A stretch of DNA of 64,000 bases, from contig NZ_JAINDF010000007.1 of assembly GCF_023006325.1 (NCBI RefSeq), forward strand, positions 121,456 through 185,455, in the 5' to 3' direction. Position 1 is the first letter of the stretch. Every line of letters begins with the position of its first letter. A program made the translations under genes and the position numbers. Source of the DNA: Kordiimonas marina (GTDB taxonomy: Bacteria; Pseudomonadota; Alphaproteobacteria; Sphingomonadales; Kordiimonadaceae). The notes below the pieces were generated by a model. That model made no database searches and was not told where the DNA came from. It worked only from the letters and a program-made list of their open reading frames with translations. Of this stretch, positions 23,511-32,471 are shown piece after piece.

Positions 23511-25589
23511 TTATGCAAAGCCGAAGCACATGAGAACGAAGGCATATTCCTCCGCCACCTCATGGAAGCGCTCATAGCGGCCAGACTTGCCGCCGTGGCC
23601 CGCGCCCATGTTGATCTTCATCACCAGCATATTGTCGTCGGCCTTAACCGCGCGCAGTTTCGCGGTCCATTTCGCCGGTTCCCAATAGGTCACACGCGGG
23701 TCATTGAGCCCGCCTGTCACCATCATCGGCGGGTAGGCCTTGGCTTCGATATTGCTGTAGGGGCAATAGCTTTTGATGGTCGCGAACGCGTCCGCGCTTT
23801 CGAGCGGGTTGCCCCATTCCGGCCATTCGATCGGCGTCAGCGGCAGGTCGGCATCGAGCATGGTGTTGAGTACATCGACAAACGGCACATGCAGCACCGC
23901 GCCCTTGAATAATTCCGGCGCCTGGTTGACGACCGCGCCCATCAGCTCACCGCCCGCGCTGCCACCGGAGATGCTGATCCCGCCCTCAGCGGCATAGCCT
24001 TCCGCTTCCAGATAGCGTGCGACATCGACGAAATCGTTGAAGGTGTTGGTGCGGTGCTCGAGCTTGCCAGCCTCATACCAGCCGTAGCCCAGCTCGTCGC
24101 CACCGCGGATATGGGCGATGGCGTAGGCGAAGCCCCGGTCCATCAGGCTCAGCCGCGAGACCGAGAAAGACGGGCTCATGCCCAGGCCGTAAGCGCCGTA
24201 CCCATACAGGTGCAAGGGCGCGCCAGTGTCCTTCTGCCAGTCCTTCTTATAGACGAGGCTCACCGGCACCTGCACGCCGTCGCGCGCGGTCACCATCAGC
24301 CGCTCGGACGCATACTGGCTCTTGTCATAGCCGGACGGGATTTCCAGCTCCTTGCGGACCACCAGCTTCTGGCCCTTCAGGTCATAATCGAAAACGGTCG
24401 GCGGCGTGACGAGGCTCGAATAGCCGAGCCGCAGGTGATCTTGGCTGAACTCCGTATTGGTGCCGAGCCCGACCTCATAGACAGGCTCCGGGAACTCGAT
24501 ATAACGGTCCGGGCCGTCAAGCCGCAGGAGCTTGACCTGATCGAGCCCATCCACGCGTTCCTCGACCGCGAGGAAGCCGTCGAACGCCTGCATCCCGTGC
24601 AGATAGTGACGGTCGTCACCGTGCAGGATGGCGGCCCATTCTTCCTCGCCTTCGCTTTCGAACGGCACCATATAGATGCTGAAATTCTGCCGCGCGCGGT
24701 TGGAGCGGACATAAAAGCTGTGCTCGCCCTCATCGACCGTATAGTCATGGCCGGTGCGGCGTGGCGCGAGGAGGTAGGGCTCCTCATTGGGCGCGTCCAG
24801 CTCGAGAATCCAGTTTTCCGCCGTCACATGGTCGGCCGAGCGGATGACCAGATGGCGCTTGCGGCTGGTCTCGCCGATATGGACGAAGAAGCTGGTGTCC
24901 GCCTCCTCATAAACATCATGGTCGGCCTTCGCGCCCAGCGCATGGTAGCGCACCAGATAAGGCCGCCATTCCTTGGAGACATGGACATAGAAGAAACCGC
25001 CTGAGTCCGCGGTCCACACCACCTCACCCGAGGCTTCCTCGACCGTGTCGGCCAAGAGCTCACCGGTTTCCAGGTTGCGTACCTTGACGGTAAAGCGCTC
25101 CGAGCCGTTCACGTCCGCCGAAAAGGCCATCAGCTTGCCGTCGGGGCTGACCTCCAGGGCGCCGAGCTTGAAAAACTCCAGTCCTTCGGCTTCCTTGTTT
25201 TCATCGAGCAGCACGTCCCAGCCGCCTTCGCGGAACGGGTTGCGGCCGCGCGAACGCCGGTACCAGGTGCGGTACTGCGCGCCCTTCTGGAACGCCCAGC
25301 GGTATTCATAAGCCCCGTCCTGCCACGGCACGCTTTCATCGTCTTCCTTCACCCGGCCTTTGATCTCCTCGAAAATCGTGTCAATCACCGGCTTTTTTGA
25401 GTTCATTACGGATTCGAAATAAGCGTTTTCTTGCCTGAGGTAACCGAGGATTTCCTCGTCCGTCACCTCCGGGTAGCCCGGGTCCTTCAGCCAGAAGTAG
25501 GGGTCGCTGACCGTCTCGCCATGATGCGATACCTCATGGGGCTTCTTGGTGGCGACGGGCGGCTGCGGGGTGGCGGGGGCCTTGAGCAT
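23511..25589 (-). CDS. ptrB: Oligopeptidase B (S9A serine peptidase)
   Basis: This protein of about 692 residues has an N-terminal beta-propeller and a C-terminal alpha/beta-hydrolase domain. The nucleophile lies in ISGGSAGGELMG, the Asp in GGLNDPRV and the His in GAGHGGKSGRY. The propeller-start signature HHGETVSDPYFWLKDP is also present. Oligopeptidase B cleaves small peptides after Arg or Lys in the cytoplasm; no signal peptide is seen. The ATG at 25589 (MLKAPATPQ) fits the family length; the open frame reaches 25640. It is divergent from the aminopeptidase P gene. Confidence 0.92.
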   Translation of the reverse strand: MLKAPATPQPPVATKKPHEVSHHGETVSDPYFWLKDPGYPEVTDEEILGYLRQENAYFESVMNSKKPVIDTIFEEIKGRVKEDDESVPWQDGAYEYRWAFQKGAQYRTWYRRSRGRNPFREGGWDVLLDENKEAEGLEFFKLGALEVSPDGKLMAFSADVNGSERFTVKVRNLETGELLADTVEEASGEVVWTADSGGFFYVHVSKEWRPYLVRYHALGAKADHDVYEEADTSFFVHIGETSRKRHLVIRSADHVTAENWILELDAPNEEPYLLAPRRTGHDYTVDEGEHSFYVRSNRARQNFSIYMVPFESEGEEEWAAILHGDDRHYLHGMQAFDGFLAVEERVDGLDQVKLLRLDGPDRYIEFPEPVYEVGLGTNTEFSQDHLRLGYSSLVTPPTVFDYDLKGQKLVVRKELEIPSGYDKSQYASERLMVTARDGVQVPVSLVYKKDWQKDTGAPLHLYGYGAYGLGMSPSFSVSRLSLMDRGFAYAIAHIRGGDELGYGWYEAGKLEHRTNTFNDFVDVARYLEAEGYAAEGGISISGGSAGGELMGAVVNQAPELFKGAVLHVPFVDVLNTMLDADLPLTPIEWPEWGNPLESADAFATIKSYCPYSNIEAKAYPPMMVTGGLNDPRVTYWEPAKWTAKLRAVKADDNMLVMKINMGAGHGGKSGRYERFHEVAEEYAFVLMCFGFA

Positions 25590-25744
25590 ATTCGGAATCC
25601 TGAAAACGATGTTTGGTTGCCCTACAGGTAGGCGTGGCACTCCCCAATGTAAAGCCTACAAATCACCGTGACTTCCCTTGCAAAAGGCCCGCGCGGGTGC
25701 GACATAGGACGCAAATCATAATAGTACCAAAGGGAGACAAAACC

Positions 25745-27538
25745 GTGGCCCCACATGCTGACCGCTTGAAAGCTTTACGCGCCGAACTCAAGTCCCGTGA
25801 CCTTGCCGGCTTCATCATTCCGCTCACTGACGAGCATATGAGCGAATATGTCGGCGCCTATGCCCAGCGCCTGGCGTGGGTGACCAATTTCACCGGGTCG
25901 GCCGGCAATGGCGTGGTGCTTCTGGACAAGGCCGCCGTGTTTGTCGATGGCCGCTATACCGTGCAGGTGGCCGAGCAGGTGGACGACGCGCTGTTTGAGC
26001 GTCACCACTTCATGGAATATCCGCTCCTCAAATGGATCACCGACCATGCGCCGAAGGGCAGCAAGGTCGGCTATGACCCCGAGCTCGCCACCGTCGCCTG
26101 GGAAGAAACCGCCCGCGCCGCGTTCGACGCCGCAGGCATCGGCCTTGTCGCGGTTGAGGGTAACCCGATCGACGCGGTCTGGACCGAGCAGCCGGAGGAG
26201 CCCCTCGCGCCCGCGGCCGTGCAGACGGATGAGTATGCCGGGCAGTCGGTGCAGGAAAAGCGCGCCGCCATCGCCGCCGAGCTCAAGGAAAAAGGCGCGG
26301 ACGCCGCCGTTGTCACCATGCTCGACAGCGTCGCCTGGGCCTTCAACATCCGCGGCACCGACGTTGACAACACGCCGGTCACCCATGCCTTCGCGCTGCT
26401 GGGCGCGGACGAGCAGGCGACCCTGTTCATCAATAGCGCCAAGGTGACGGACGAAGTGCGCACCCACCTCGGGAACCATGTCCGCGTTGAGCCGCGTGAG
26501 GCTTTCTATGACACGCTGGCAGGCCTGGGCGCGGAGGGCAAAACCGTCCTCGTCGACCGCGCCACCAACAACGCCAAAGTGTTCAAGACCCTTCGGGATG
26601 CCGGTGCCAAGCTGGTGGAAGGGGCGGACCCCTGCATCATCCGTAAGGCTGTCAAGAACACCACCGAGCAACAGGGCAGCCGCGACGCCCACATCCGCGA
26701 CGGCGCCGCCATCAGCGAATTCCTGTGCTGGCTTTCTTCGGAAGCGCCCAAGGGCACGGTCGATGAGCTCAAGGCCGTCGACACACTGTGGCAGTTCCGC
26801 CAGAAGCGCGCCATGCTGAAGGACACCAGCTTCGACACCATCTCGGGCGCCGGGCCGCACGCCGCGCTGCCGCACTACCGCGTTACGGAAGAAAGCAACC
26901 GGCCGCTGAAGATGGATGAAATCTATCTCGTCGACAGCGGCGGCCAGTATCTGGACGGCACCACGGACATCACCCGCACCATCATCGTCGGCACGCCGTC
27001 GGCTGAAATGAAGGACCGCTTCACCCGCGTCCTCAAGGGCCATATCGGCCTTTCAACCACGCGCTTCCCCAAGGGCACGCCGGGCATGGCGCTCGACACC
27101 ATCGCGCGTGCGCCGCTCTGGCAGGCCGGGCTCGATTACGACCACGGCACCGGCCACGGCGTCGGCGCCTACCTCGCCGTCCACGAAGGCCCGCAGCGCA
27201 TCGCCAAGGGCGCGTCCGACGTGCCGCTTCAGGAAGGCATGATCCTGTCGAACGAGCCGGGCTACTATAAGGCAGGCGCGTACGGCATCCGTATCGAGAA
27301 CCTGGTGCTGGTCAAGAAAGTGCCGGGCGAACATGAGCGCGAGATGTTCGAGTTCGAAAACCTCACCTGGGCGCCGATCGACCGCAACCTGATCGATGTC
27401 GATCTGATGACCGACGCCGAGCTTGACTGGCTGAACGCCTACCATGCCGAGGTGCTCGCCAAGGTCGGCCCGCTGGTCGACGATATCACCAAGCCGTGGC
27501 TCGAAGCCGCCACCGCCCCGCTCACCCGCGCGGCCTAA
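25745..27538 (+). CDS. pepP: Aminopeptidase P-family (M24B) Xaa-Pro aminopeptidase
   Basis: This 597-residue cytoplasmic metalloenzyme removes N-terminal residues preceding proline. It has the long three-domain layout of eukaryotic-type aminopeptidase P: two creatinase-like N-terminal domains and a C-terminal catalytic domain. Metal ligands are Asp in YLVDSGGQYLDGTTDITR (two Asp), His in DHGTGHGVGAYLAVHEGP, Glu in SNEPGYY and Glu in RIENLV. The GTG at 25745 follows AAGGGAGA by eight bases; the open frame upstream lacks conservation and a ribosome site. A strong terminator follows. Confidence 0.92.
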   Translation: MAPHADRLKALRAELKSRDLAGFIIPLTDEHMSEYVGAYAQRLAWVTNFTGSAGNGVVLLDKAAVFVDGRYTVQVAEQVDDALFERHHFMEYPLLKWITDHAPKGSKVGYDPELATVAWEETARAAFDAAGIGLVAVEGNPIDAVWTEQPEEPLAPAAVQTDEYAGQSVQEKRAAIAAELKEKGADAAVVTMLDSVAWAFNIRGTDVDNTPVTHAFALLGADEQATLFINSAKVTDEVRTHLGNHVRVEPREAFYDTLAGLGAEGKTVLVDRATNNAKVFKTLRDAGAKLVEGADPCIIRKAVKNTTEQQGSRDAHIRDGAAISEFLCWLSSEAPKGTVDELKAVDTLWQFRQKRAMLKDTSFDTISGAGPHAALPHYRVTEESNRPLKMDEIYLVDSGGQYLDGTTDITRTIIVGTPSAEMKDRFTRVLKGHIGLSTTRFPKGTPGMALDTIARAPLWQAGLDYDHGTGHGVGAYLAVHEGPQRIAKGASDVPLQEGMILSNEPGYYKAGAYGIRIENLVLVKKVPGEHEREMFEFENLTWAPIDRNLIDVDLMTDAELDWLNAYHAEVLAKVGPLVDDITKPWLEAATAPLTRAA

Positions 27539-27557
27539 GCCAAACTTCTCAGATATG

Positions 27558-27597
27558 AAAAAAGGGCGCGGGGAAATGATCCCTGCGCCCTTTTCTT
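27558..27597. terminator. Bidirectional terminator between pepP and the RTX gene (repeat copy 1)
   Basis: AAAAGGGCGC (27560-27569) pairs with GCGCCCTTTT (27585-27594), with an inner GGGG/TCCC. A run of A precedes it and a run of T follows, so it can act on both strands. A near-identical copy lies at 29671-29711. Confidence 0.9.
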
Positions 27598-27621
27598 CTA
27601 ATCACCCGAAATTCAAAATCG

Positions 27622-29439
27622 TCAGAAAACGAAATCGCTGGCCCCGATGTCGGCGAGGGCGACGCCTTCCAGAAGGATAGTGTCGCCGCCCGCCACCGCG
27701 ATCAGCACGTCACTGCCGGACTGGCTGATGGTGAGGTCGGCAAACGTAAGGCCGGTGGCCGAAAGGTCGAGCATATCGGTGCCGTCTTCAAAGTCGGCGA
27801 CCCGGTCATGGCCCCAGTCGGTGCTGAAGACGAAGCTGTCAGCACCGCTGCCGCCCCGTAAGCTATCATCGCCCAGGCCGCCATCGAGCGTATCGGCCCC
27901 GGCGCCGCCGAACAACCGGTCCGCGCCGTCACCGCCTGAAAGGCTGTCATCGCCGAGCCCGCCATAGAGGCTGTCATCGCCCGCGCCGCCGTCCAGCGTA
28001 TCGTTGGATTGGCTTGCGTCACCTCCACCGCCATAAAGCGTGTCGTTGCCGCCCTGGCCCATCACCAGATCGTTGCCCAAACCGCCGCCGAGCGTATCCG
28101 CGCCGCCGCCGCCATAGACGACATCGGCGCCATTGCCCGCCCAAGCGGCATTGGCACCGTCCTCCGCCTGGTTGCCGGTTTCCGAAAGCGAGATCAGCCC
28201 GTCCTCATTGTCATCGTTCCAGCTTCCGCCCACCAGCGTATCGTTACCGTCACCGCCACCCAATGTATCGGCGCCGGGGGTTGCCCCCGTCTCCGCGCCG
28301 CCGATGATCATGTCACGCCCCATGCCGCCCCGCAGGATATCGCGGCCCGCGCCGCCATCGAGCGTGTCTGTGGAAGCGCCGCCCATAACGGTGTCGTTCC
28401 CGGTGCCCCCCATCAGGTGCGACGCGCCGATCCCTGCTTCCGCGATATAGTCATTTCCGGCGCCACCATCGAGGATATTGCCGCCCTCTCCGCCGCTGTA
28501 GTTCCCATAGTGGCTGTCATAGTCGGTGGCCCCTAAAACCGTATCGTCGCCATCCCCGCCATGGAGCGTGCTATTGCCGCCGCTCATCAGCGTGTCATTG
28601 CCGCTGCGCCCATAGAGCAGGTCCCCCATGCCGCTGAGGGAATCGGCGGCGGCACCCCCGCTCAGCATTTTGTAGGCGGCGTCCCGGTCATCGATATAAA
28701 GGGCTTGGGTCGGGTTGAAGACAAAGTCACCCGCGCTCAGGTCCGCGGCGGTGGCCCCGCTCAGGACCAGCGTGGTATCGCTCGCGTCCGCGGACTGCTG
28801 GCCAGCGCCTTCCGCCAGCGTGATCACCGTGTCGGTGCCGACCTGGGTTAGCACGAGATCACCGAAGCTGATGGCCAGCAGGCTCATGTCGATCTTGTCG
28901 CTGCCGACCTCGAAATCGCCGATGGTATCGCTGCCCCAGAAGGTGTCGAAAACGAAGGTGTCGCTGCCGTCGCCGCCAATCAGATGATCATCGCCCGTGC
29001 CGCCCTGAAGGGTGTCGTCGCCCGCGCCGCCGTCAAGGTCATTGTTGCCATAATAATCCGTCAGCTCATCGTTGCCGTCGCCGCCCAGAAGGCTATCTTT
29101 ACCCTCTGCCCCGATCAGCACGTCGTCGCCATTGCCGCCATCGAGCGTGTCATCGCCTTTGCCGCCCGATAGATGGTCATTGCCATTTTCACCGAGGAGG
29201 ACGTCATTGCCGTCGGCGCTGCCGGCATTGCCGTCATTCCCGGCGAGCACATCGTCGCCGTTGCCGCCTTCAAGGCTGTCATTCCCGGCGTCACCATAGA
29301 GAAGATCATTGCCGCCCAGGCCGGTGAGCGTGTCATCGCCCGCACCGCCTGAAATCGTATCGTTGTTGCTGGTACCCTCGAGCGTGTCGTTCTGGTCTGT
29401 GCCTTCAAGCGCCAATGGCGCCGCTGACAGATATGTCAT
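27622..29439 (-). CDS. RTX calcium-binding repeat protein (type I secretion substrate)
   Basis: This 605-residue acidic protein is built almost wholly of glycine- and aspartate-rich nonapeptide repeats (GGxGxDxLx) in several blocks. Non-repeat segments such as DTFVFDTFWGSDTIGDFEVG sit between them, and the end is typical for type I secretion (FADLTISQSGSDVLI...ADIGASDFVF). There is no classical signal peptide and no recognisable enzyme domain. It would fold on calcium binding outside the cell. Adhesion, matrix or surface-layer roles are inferred. The ATG at 29439 follows AAAAGGG; the frame extends to 29499 without support. No type I exporter genes are adjacent. Confidence 0.88.
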   Translation of the reverse strand: MTYLSAAPLALEGTDQNDTLEGTSNNDTISGGAGDDTLTGLGGNDLLYGDAGNDSLEGGNGDDVLAGNDGNAGSADGNDVLLGENGNDHLSGGKGDDTLDGGNGDDVLIGAEGKDSLLGGDGNDELTDYYGNNDLDGGAGDDTLQGGTGDDHLIGGDGSDTFVFDTFWGSDTIGDFEVGSDKIDMSLLAISFGDLVLTQVGTDTVITLAEGAGQQSADASDTTLVLSGATAADLSAGDFVFNPTQALYIDDRDAAYKMLSGGAAADSLSGMGDLLYGRSGNDTLMSGGNSTLHGGDGDDTVLGATDYDSHYGNYSGGEGGNILDGGAGNDYIAEAGIGASHLMGGTGNDTVMGGASTDTLDGGAGRDILRGGMGRDMIIGGAETGATPGADTLGGGDGNDTLVGGSWNDDNEDGLISLSETGNQAEDGANAAWAGNGADVVYGGGGADTLGGGLGNDLVMGQGGNDTLYGGGGDASQSNDTLDGGAGDDSLYGGLGDDSLSGGDGADRLFGGAGADTLDGGLGDDSLRGGSGADSFVFSTDWGHDRVADFEDGTDMLDLSATGLTFADLTISQSGSDVLIAVAGGDTILLEGVALADIGASDFVF

Positions 29440-29670
29440 GTCGGACCCTTTTATTTTTGTGCCGCCCGGCCCTGCCGGGGGGCTTTGTATAATTGTCAAC
29501 GCGCCGCCTGAGGCTTGCCTTCCCTGAAAAAGGGTCGCGGCAAGCCGGGCCGGGCGTCAAATGGCTACTCATGAAAATATTGAAAGCGTATCGGGCTGGG
29601 GCACCCGGTCAAGCGCATCGATGGTTTACAGCCCGTCATGGGCGGCGCAAGCGGAGCTTTTCCAGACATG

Positions 29671-29711
29671 AAAAGAGGGCGCGGGGGGATGATCCCTGCG
29701 CCCTTTTTTTC
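29671..29711. terminator. Bidirectional terminator, repeat copy 2
   Basis: AGGGCGC (29676-29682) pairs with GCGCCCT (29698-29704) with an inner GGGG..TCCC, flanked by AAAAG and TTTTTTT. It is almost identical to the 27558 copy over about 40 bases. On the minus strand it lies about 205 bases past the gene ending at 29917. Confidence 0.82.
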
Positions 29712-29779
29712 GTCACCCGACGTTTGCGAAGCAGGCGTTTACACCACCTGACCGGCGGGTCCAGGAACACCCCGCCTCC

Positions 29780-29900
29780 CTGTCATGCTGAACTTGTTTC
29801 AGCATCCATGCAATGCTTGCACCCGCTTCGCCTGTCGCCATGTTCCCTAGACCCTGTTTGCGAAGCTGGCCTTGGCCAAACAAGTTCAGGGTGACGGCGA
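29780..29900. repeat. Palindromic intergenic repeat element
   Basis: GTCATGCTGAACTTGTTT near the left end is repeated inverted at the right end as AAACAAGTTCAGGGTGAC, with 16 of 18 bases matching. Within the left arm TGCTGAA...TTCAGCA is itself a small palindrome. Elements with these end sequences are scattered in many alphaproteobacterial genomes. Confidence 0.7.
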
Positions 29901-29916
29901 GGACGGAAAAGGTTCG

Positions 29917-30276
29917 TCACCTGAATTCCTTGAACTTGTGCCGTAGTTGTTCTTCTTGTTTGACGAACCAATTATCGAACGCAAGTTTTTGAAGCGTGCG
30001 CATTTCCAGCTCTTTCCGCAACAGGCCCAAATACAGTTCCGGTACGTACCTGCTAAGTCGATAGTGAGCGGCAATGTTATGGTTATATATGGTCCGATAC
30101 ATAACGACCACCGTAAGAGCACCAATCACCAACGCGGCATAAGGCATGCCCTTTTCATAGTTCAGAGCGATCACCAACCCAGACATGCCCAACATCATGC
30201 TCAGGGCACGCGCAACCAAGGCCTTCGCCAACTTGCGCTCAACATCCTCCAACTGAAATTCATCTGCCATTTTCAT
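29917..30276 (-). CDS. Small two-span membrane protein of unknown function
   Basis: This 119-residue protein begins at the ATG at 30276, with AGGAG seven bases upstream. Two hydrophobic segments (about 27-41 and 48-64) are followed by a charged helical tail (KELEMRTLQKLAF...EEQLRHKFKEFR). No family was recognised. Base composition is visibly richer in A and T than the neighbours, which suggests recent acquisition. It starts 15 bases after guaD ends and is probably read from the same transcript. Confidence 0.7.
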   Translation of the reverse strand: MKMADEFQLEDVERKLAKALVARALSMMLGMSGLVIALNYEKGMPYAALVIGALTVVVMYRTIYNHNIAAHYRLSRYVPELYLGLLRKELEMRTLQKLAFDNWFVKQEEQLRHKFKEFR

Positions 30277-30290
30277 GTGAGCTCCTGCCC

Positions 30291-31592
30291 TCACCCCTTG
30301 CTGTAGGCCTGCTCGCCCATGATGTAGGTGTGGGCGATGGTGCGGTCGTCGCCGAGCATGGCGAGGACGAACAGGGTTTCCTCGATGTTCTTGCAGGTCT
30401 TCAGTCGCCGGGCGAGCAGGGGCGTCGGCGCGAGGTCCAGCACCAGGAAATCGGCTTCCTTGCCGGGCTCGAAATTGCCTACATGCTCGCCCATGTTGAG
30501 CGCGCGGGCGCCGCCGAGGGTGGCGAGATAGAAGGCCTTGAAGGCATCCAGCTTGTGGCCCTTGAGGTGGCAGACCTTATAGGCTTCGTCCATGGTCTCC
30601 AAGATCGAGAAGCTGGTGCCCGCGCCGACATCGGTGCCGAGGCCGACCTTCACGCCGTATTTCTCGGCCTCCTTCAGGCTGAACAGGCCGCTGCCGAGGA
30701 ACAGGTTGGAGGTCGGGCAGAAGGCGATGGCCGCGTCGGCCTCCGCCATGCGTTGATATTCGGGGCCATCCAGATGGATGCAGTGGGCGAACACCGAACG
30801 GTCGGTCAGGAGGCCAAAGCGGGCGTAAACGTCCAGATAGCCGTCCGCGTCCGGGTACAGCTCCTTCACCCAGGCGATCTCATCGGCATTTTCGGAAAGA
30901 TGCGTGTGCATCAAGACGTCCGGATACTCCTCAAGGATTTTCCCGGCGCGGGTCAGTTGGTCATCCGAACACGCCGGGGCGAAACGCGGGGTGACGGCAT
31001 AGGTCAGCCGCCCCTTACCGTGCCACGCTTCAATGAGCGCGCGGCTGTCGGCGTCGCCACTTTCGGCGGTGTCGCGCACGGCGTCCGGCACGTTCCTATC
31101 CATCAGCGCTTTCCCGGCGGCGATGCGCATGTCGCGCTTGTGGGCGGCGGCGAACAAAGCGTCGGTCGCGCCCTTGTGCACCGTGCCGTAGACGAGCGCG
31201 GTGGTGGTGCCGTTCCGCATCAGCTCATCAAGGAAAAATTCCGCGCACTCGGCCGCGTGCGCCGGGTCCGCGAACTTGGCTTCCTCGGGGAAGGTATAGC
31301 GGTTGAGCCAGTCCAGAAGCTTCTCGCCGTAGGACGCGATCATATCGAGCTGCGGGTAATGGATGTGGGTATCGACAAACCCCGGCACGATCAGCCCGCC
31401 GGTGTGGTCCGTCACCTCGGCATCCGCAGGCAGCGTGGGCGCGAGGTCGGCATAGGCGCCCGCCTTTTGCACATGACCGTCCTCGACGATCAGGAGACCG
31501 TCGACCTCATACTGATGGCTCGCCTCCGCGCCCACAAGGGCCGGGTCCTCGGTAAGATGAAACAGCGCACCGCGGTAAGCTTTGACCGACAC
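30291..31592 (-). CDS. guaD: Guanine deaminase
   Basis: This 433-residue amidohydrolase converts guanine to xanthine and ammonia. Its signature includes PGFVDTHIHYPQLDMIASYG (metal His pair), NGTTTALVYGTVHKGATDALF, HTHLSEN, FAHCIHL and GTDVGAGTSFS (metal Asp). The length equals that of bacterial guanine deaminases. The GTG at 31592 follows AAGGA by seven bases and gives the expected N-terminus (VSVKAYRGALFHLT); the frame extends to 31673 without support. It feeds the xanthine dehydrogenase encoded at 44.5-49 kb. Confidence 0.94.
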   Translation of the reverse strand: MSVKAYRGALFHLTEDPALVGAEASHQYEVDGLLIVEDGHVQKAGAYADLAPTLPADAEVTDHTGGLIVPGFVDTHIHYPQLDMIASYGEKLLDWLNRYTFPEEAKFADPAHAAECAEFFLDELMRNGTTTALVYGTVHKGATDALFAAAHKRDMRIAAGKALMDRNVPDAVRDTAESGDADSRALIEAWHGKGRLTYAVTPRFAPACSDDQLTRAGKILEEYPDVLMHTHLSENADEIAWVKELYPDADGYLDVYARFGLLTDRSVFAHCIHLDGPEYQRMAEADAAIAFCPTSNLFLGSGLFSLKEAEKYGVKVGLGTDVGAGTSFSILETMDEAYKVCHLKGHKLDAFKAFYLATLGGARALNMGEHVGNFEPGKEADFLVLDLAPTPLLARRLKTCKNIEETLFVLAMLGDDRTIAHTYIMGEQAYSKG

Positions 31593-31742
31593 ATTCAATC
31601 CTTCGGTTTGACTCTCCGGGGGCCTTCCGGTCCCCCTCGGAACATTCGCAAAAGCCGCACCGAAACCGGTCACGCGATTGCATGAAACCGTATCAGATTT
31701 TCGGGGCGGAAGGGCAGGGAAATTCTCGCGAAGACTTTAATC

Positions 31743-31790
31743 CTGACCATTTGGTCAGCATGTGGACCAACTGTTGCGGCTGCAACAGTT
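31743..31790. promoter_or_regulatory. Two adjacent perfect dyads upstream of guaD
   Basis: CTGACCA-TT-TGGTCAG (31743-31758) is a perfect 7-bp dyad of TetR-operator style. AACTGTTGC-GGCT-GCAACAGTT (31769-31790) is a perfect 9-bp dyad followed by TTT. TGCAACAG recurs at 31803 and 31825. They lie about 150-200 bases upstream of guaD and just past the end of a PAS_5 gene. The second dyad could also be a plus-strand terminator. Confidence 0.45.
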
Positions 31791-31838
31791 TTTGAGGGGG
31801 GATGCAACAGTTTCAGGCAGGCCGTGCAACAGGTCGGG

Positions 31839-32378
31839 TCAACCCTGGGTTCTGTTGCTCAGCGAGCGGACATCGACCGCGACCATGATCTTGTTGATCG
31901 TCCCCGCATCATCATAAAGCGGCAGGTAAAGCGCGACGCCTTCCATATGCTTGCGGTTGGGCGCGAACGCAGGCGTCAGGGTCAGCTGCGGTTCGTTGGT
32001 TTCCAGCACCAGCCCGGCCATATGATAGATGCGCTGAATGGCCTTCGGGTTCCGCATATCAGCGATATCCTTGCCGGAAATCTCGCCATAATGCTCGACC
32101 ACGAAAGTGCCGATCAGCCGGACGATCAGCTGGAAAGCGTCCTCCGTCGGCACCACATCCATCAGCACCGTATGGTCGATGAAGCGCGCCAGGTCCGGCG
32201 GGTTGATGTCCGCGCGGGCCGGCAGGCGGCCGTCCTTCTGCAGGGCATGCCAATAATCATGGAAAAAATCGGCGACGGCATTTTTACCGGCTATATCGTC
32301 CCCGGTATAGACAGCGAAGTCGCCGAAAACCGTTTCGTCATGGTCCAGGACCTTGTCGTCAAGACTGAACACGTACAC
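31839..32378 (-). CDS. PAS_5-type single-domain protein (third of four)
   Basis: This 179-residue soluble protein carries KDGRLPARADINPPDLARFIDHTVLMD, QLIVRLIGTFVVEHYGEISGKDIADM and a C-terminal MEGVALYLPLYDDAGTINKIMVAVDVRSL. These are the same landmarks as the member at 10099. No output domain is attached. It ends about 250 bases upstream of guaD on the same strand, and a link to purine use cannot be judged. Function unknown. Confidence 0.8.
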   Translation of the reverse strand: MYVFSLDDKVLDHDETVFGDFAVYTGDDIAGKNAVADFFHDYWHALQKDGRLPARADINPPDLARFIDHTVLMDVVPTEDAFQLIVRLIGTFVVEHYGEISGKDIADMRNPKAIQRIYHMAGLVLETNEPQLTLTPAFAPNRKHMEGVALYLPLYDDAGTINKIMVAVDVRSLSNRTQG

Positions 32379-32471
32379 CCCTCATTACCCCACGCGCAGG
32401 TCCATCCCCGCCTGGCGCTTCCCCTCTGTTATAGCATACGGATGCGCTACCACTAGTGGAAATTCTGTTCC

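Larger units (their letters stand above)
29440..29916. other. Gene-free region with terminator and palindromic repeats
   Basis: No supported gene was found. It contains the promoter side of the RTX gene, the second copy of the terminator repeat (29671-29711), a decayed half of the repeat seen whole at 44375, and a full palindromic element (29780-29900). Confidence 0.65.

Noticed and set aside
28009..29408. Glycine/aspartate-coding DNA repeats as a CRISPR array
   Set aside because: The periodicity follows nine-codon RTX repeats in an intact reading frame, with no constant repeat and unique spacers.
27558..29711. RTX gene as a composite transposon
   Set aside because: The flanking repeats are direct terminator hairpins; no transposase or target-site duplication was seen.
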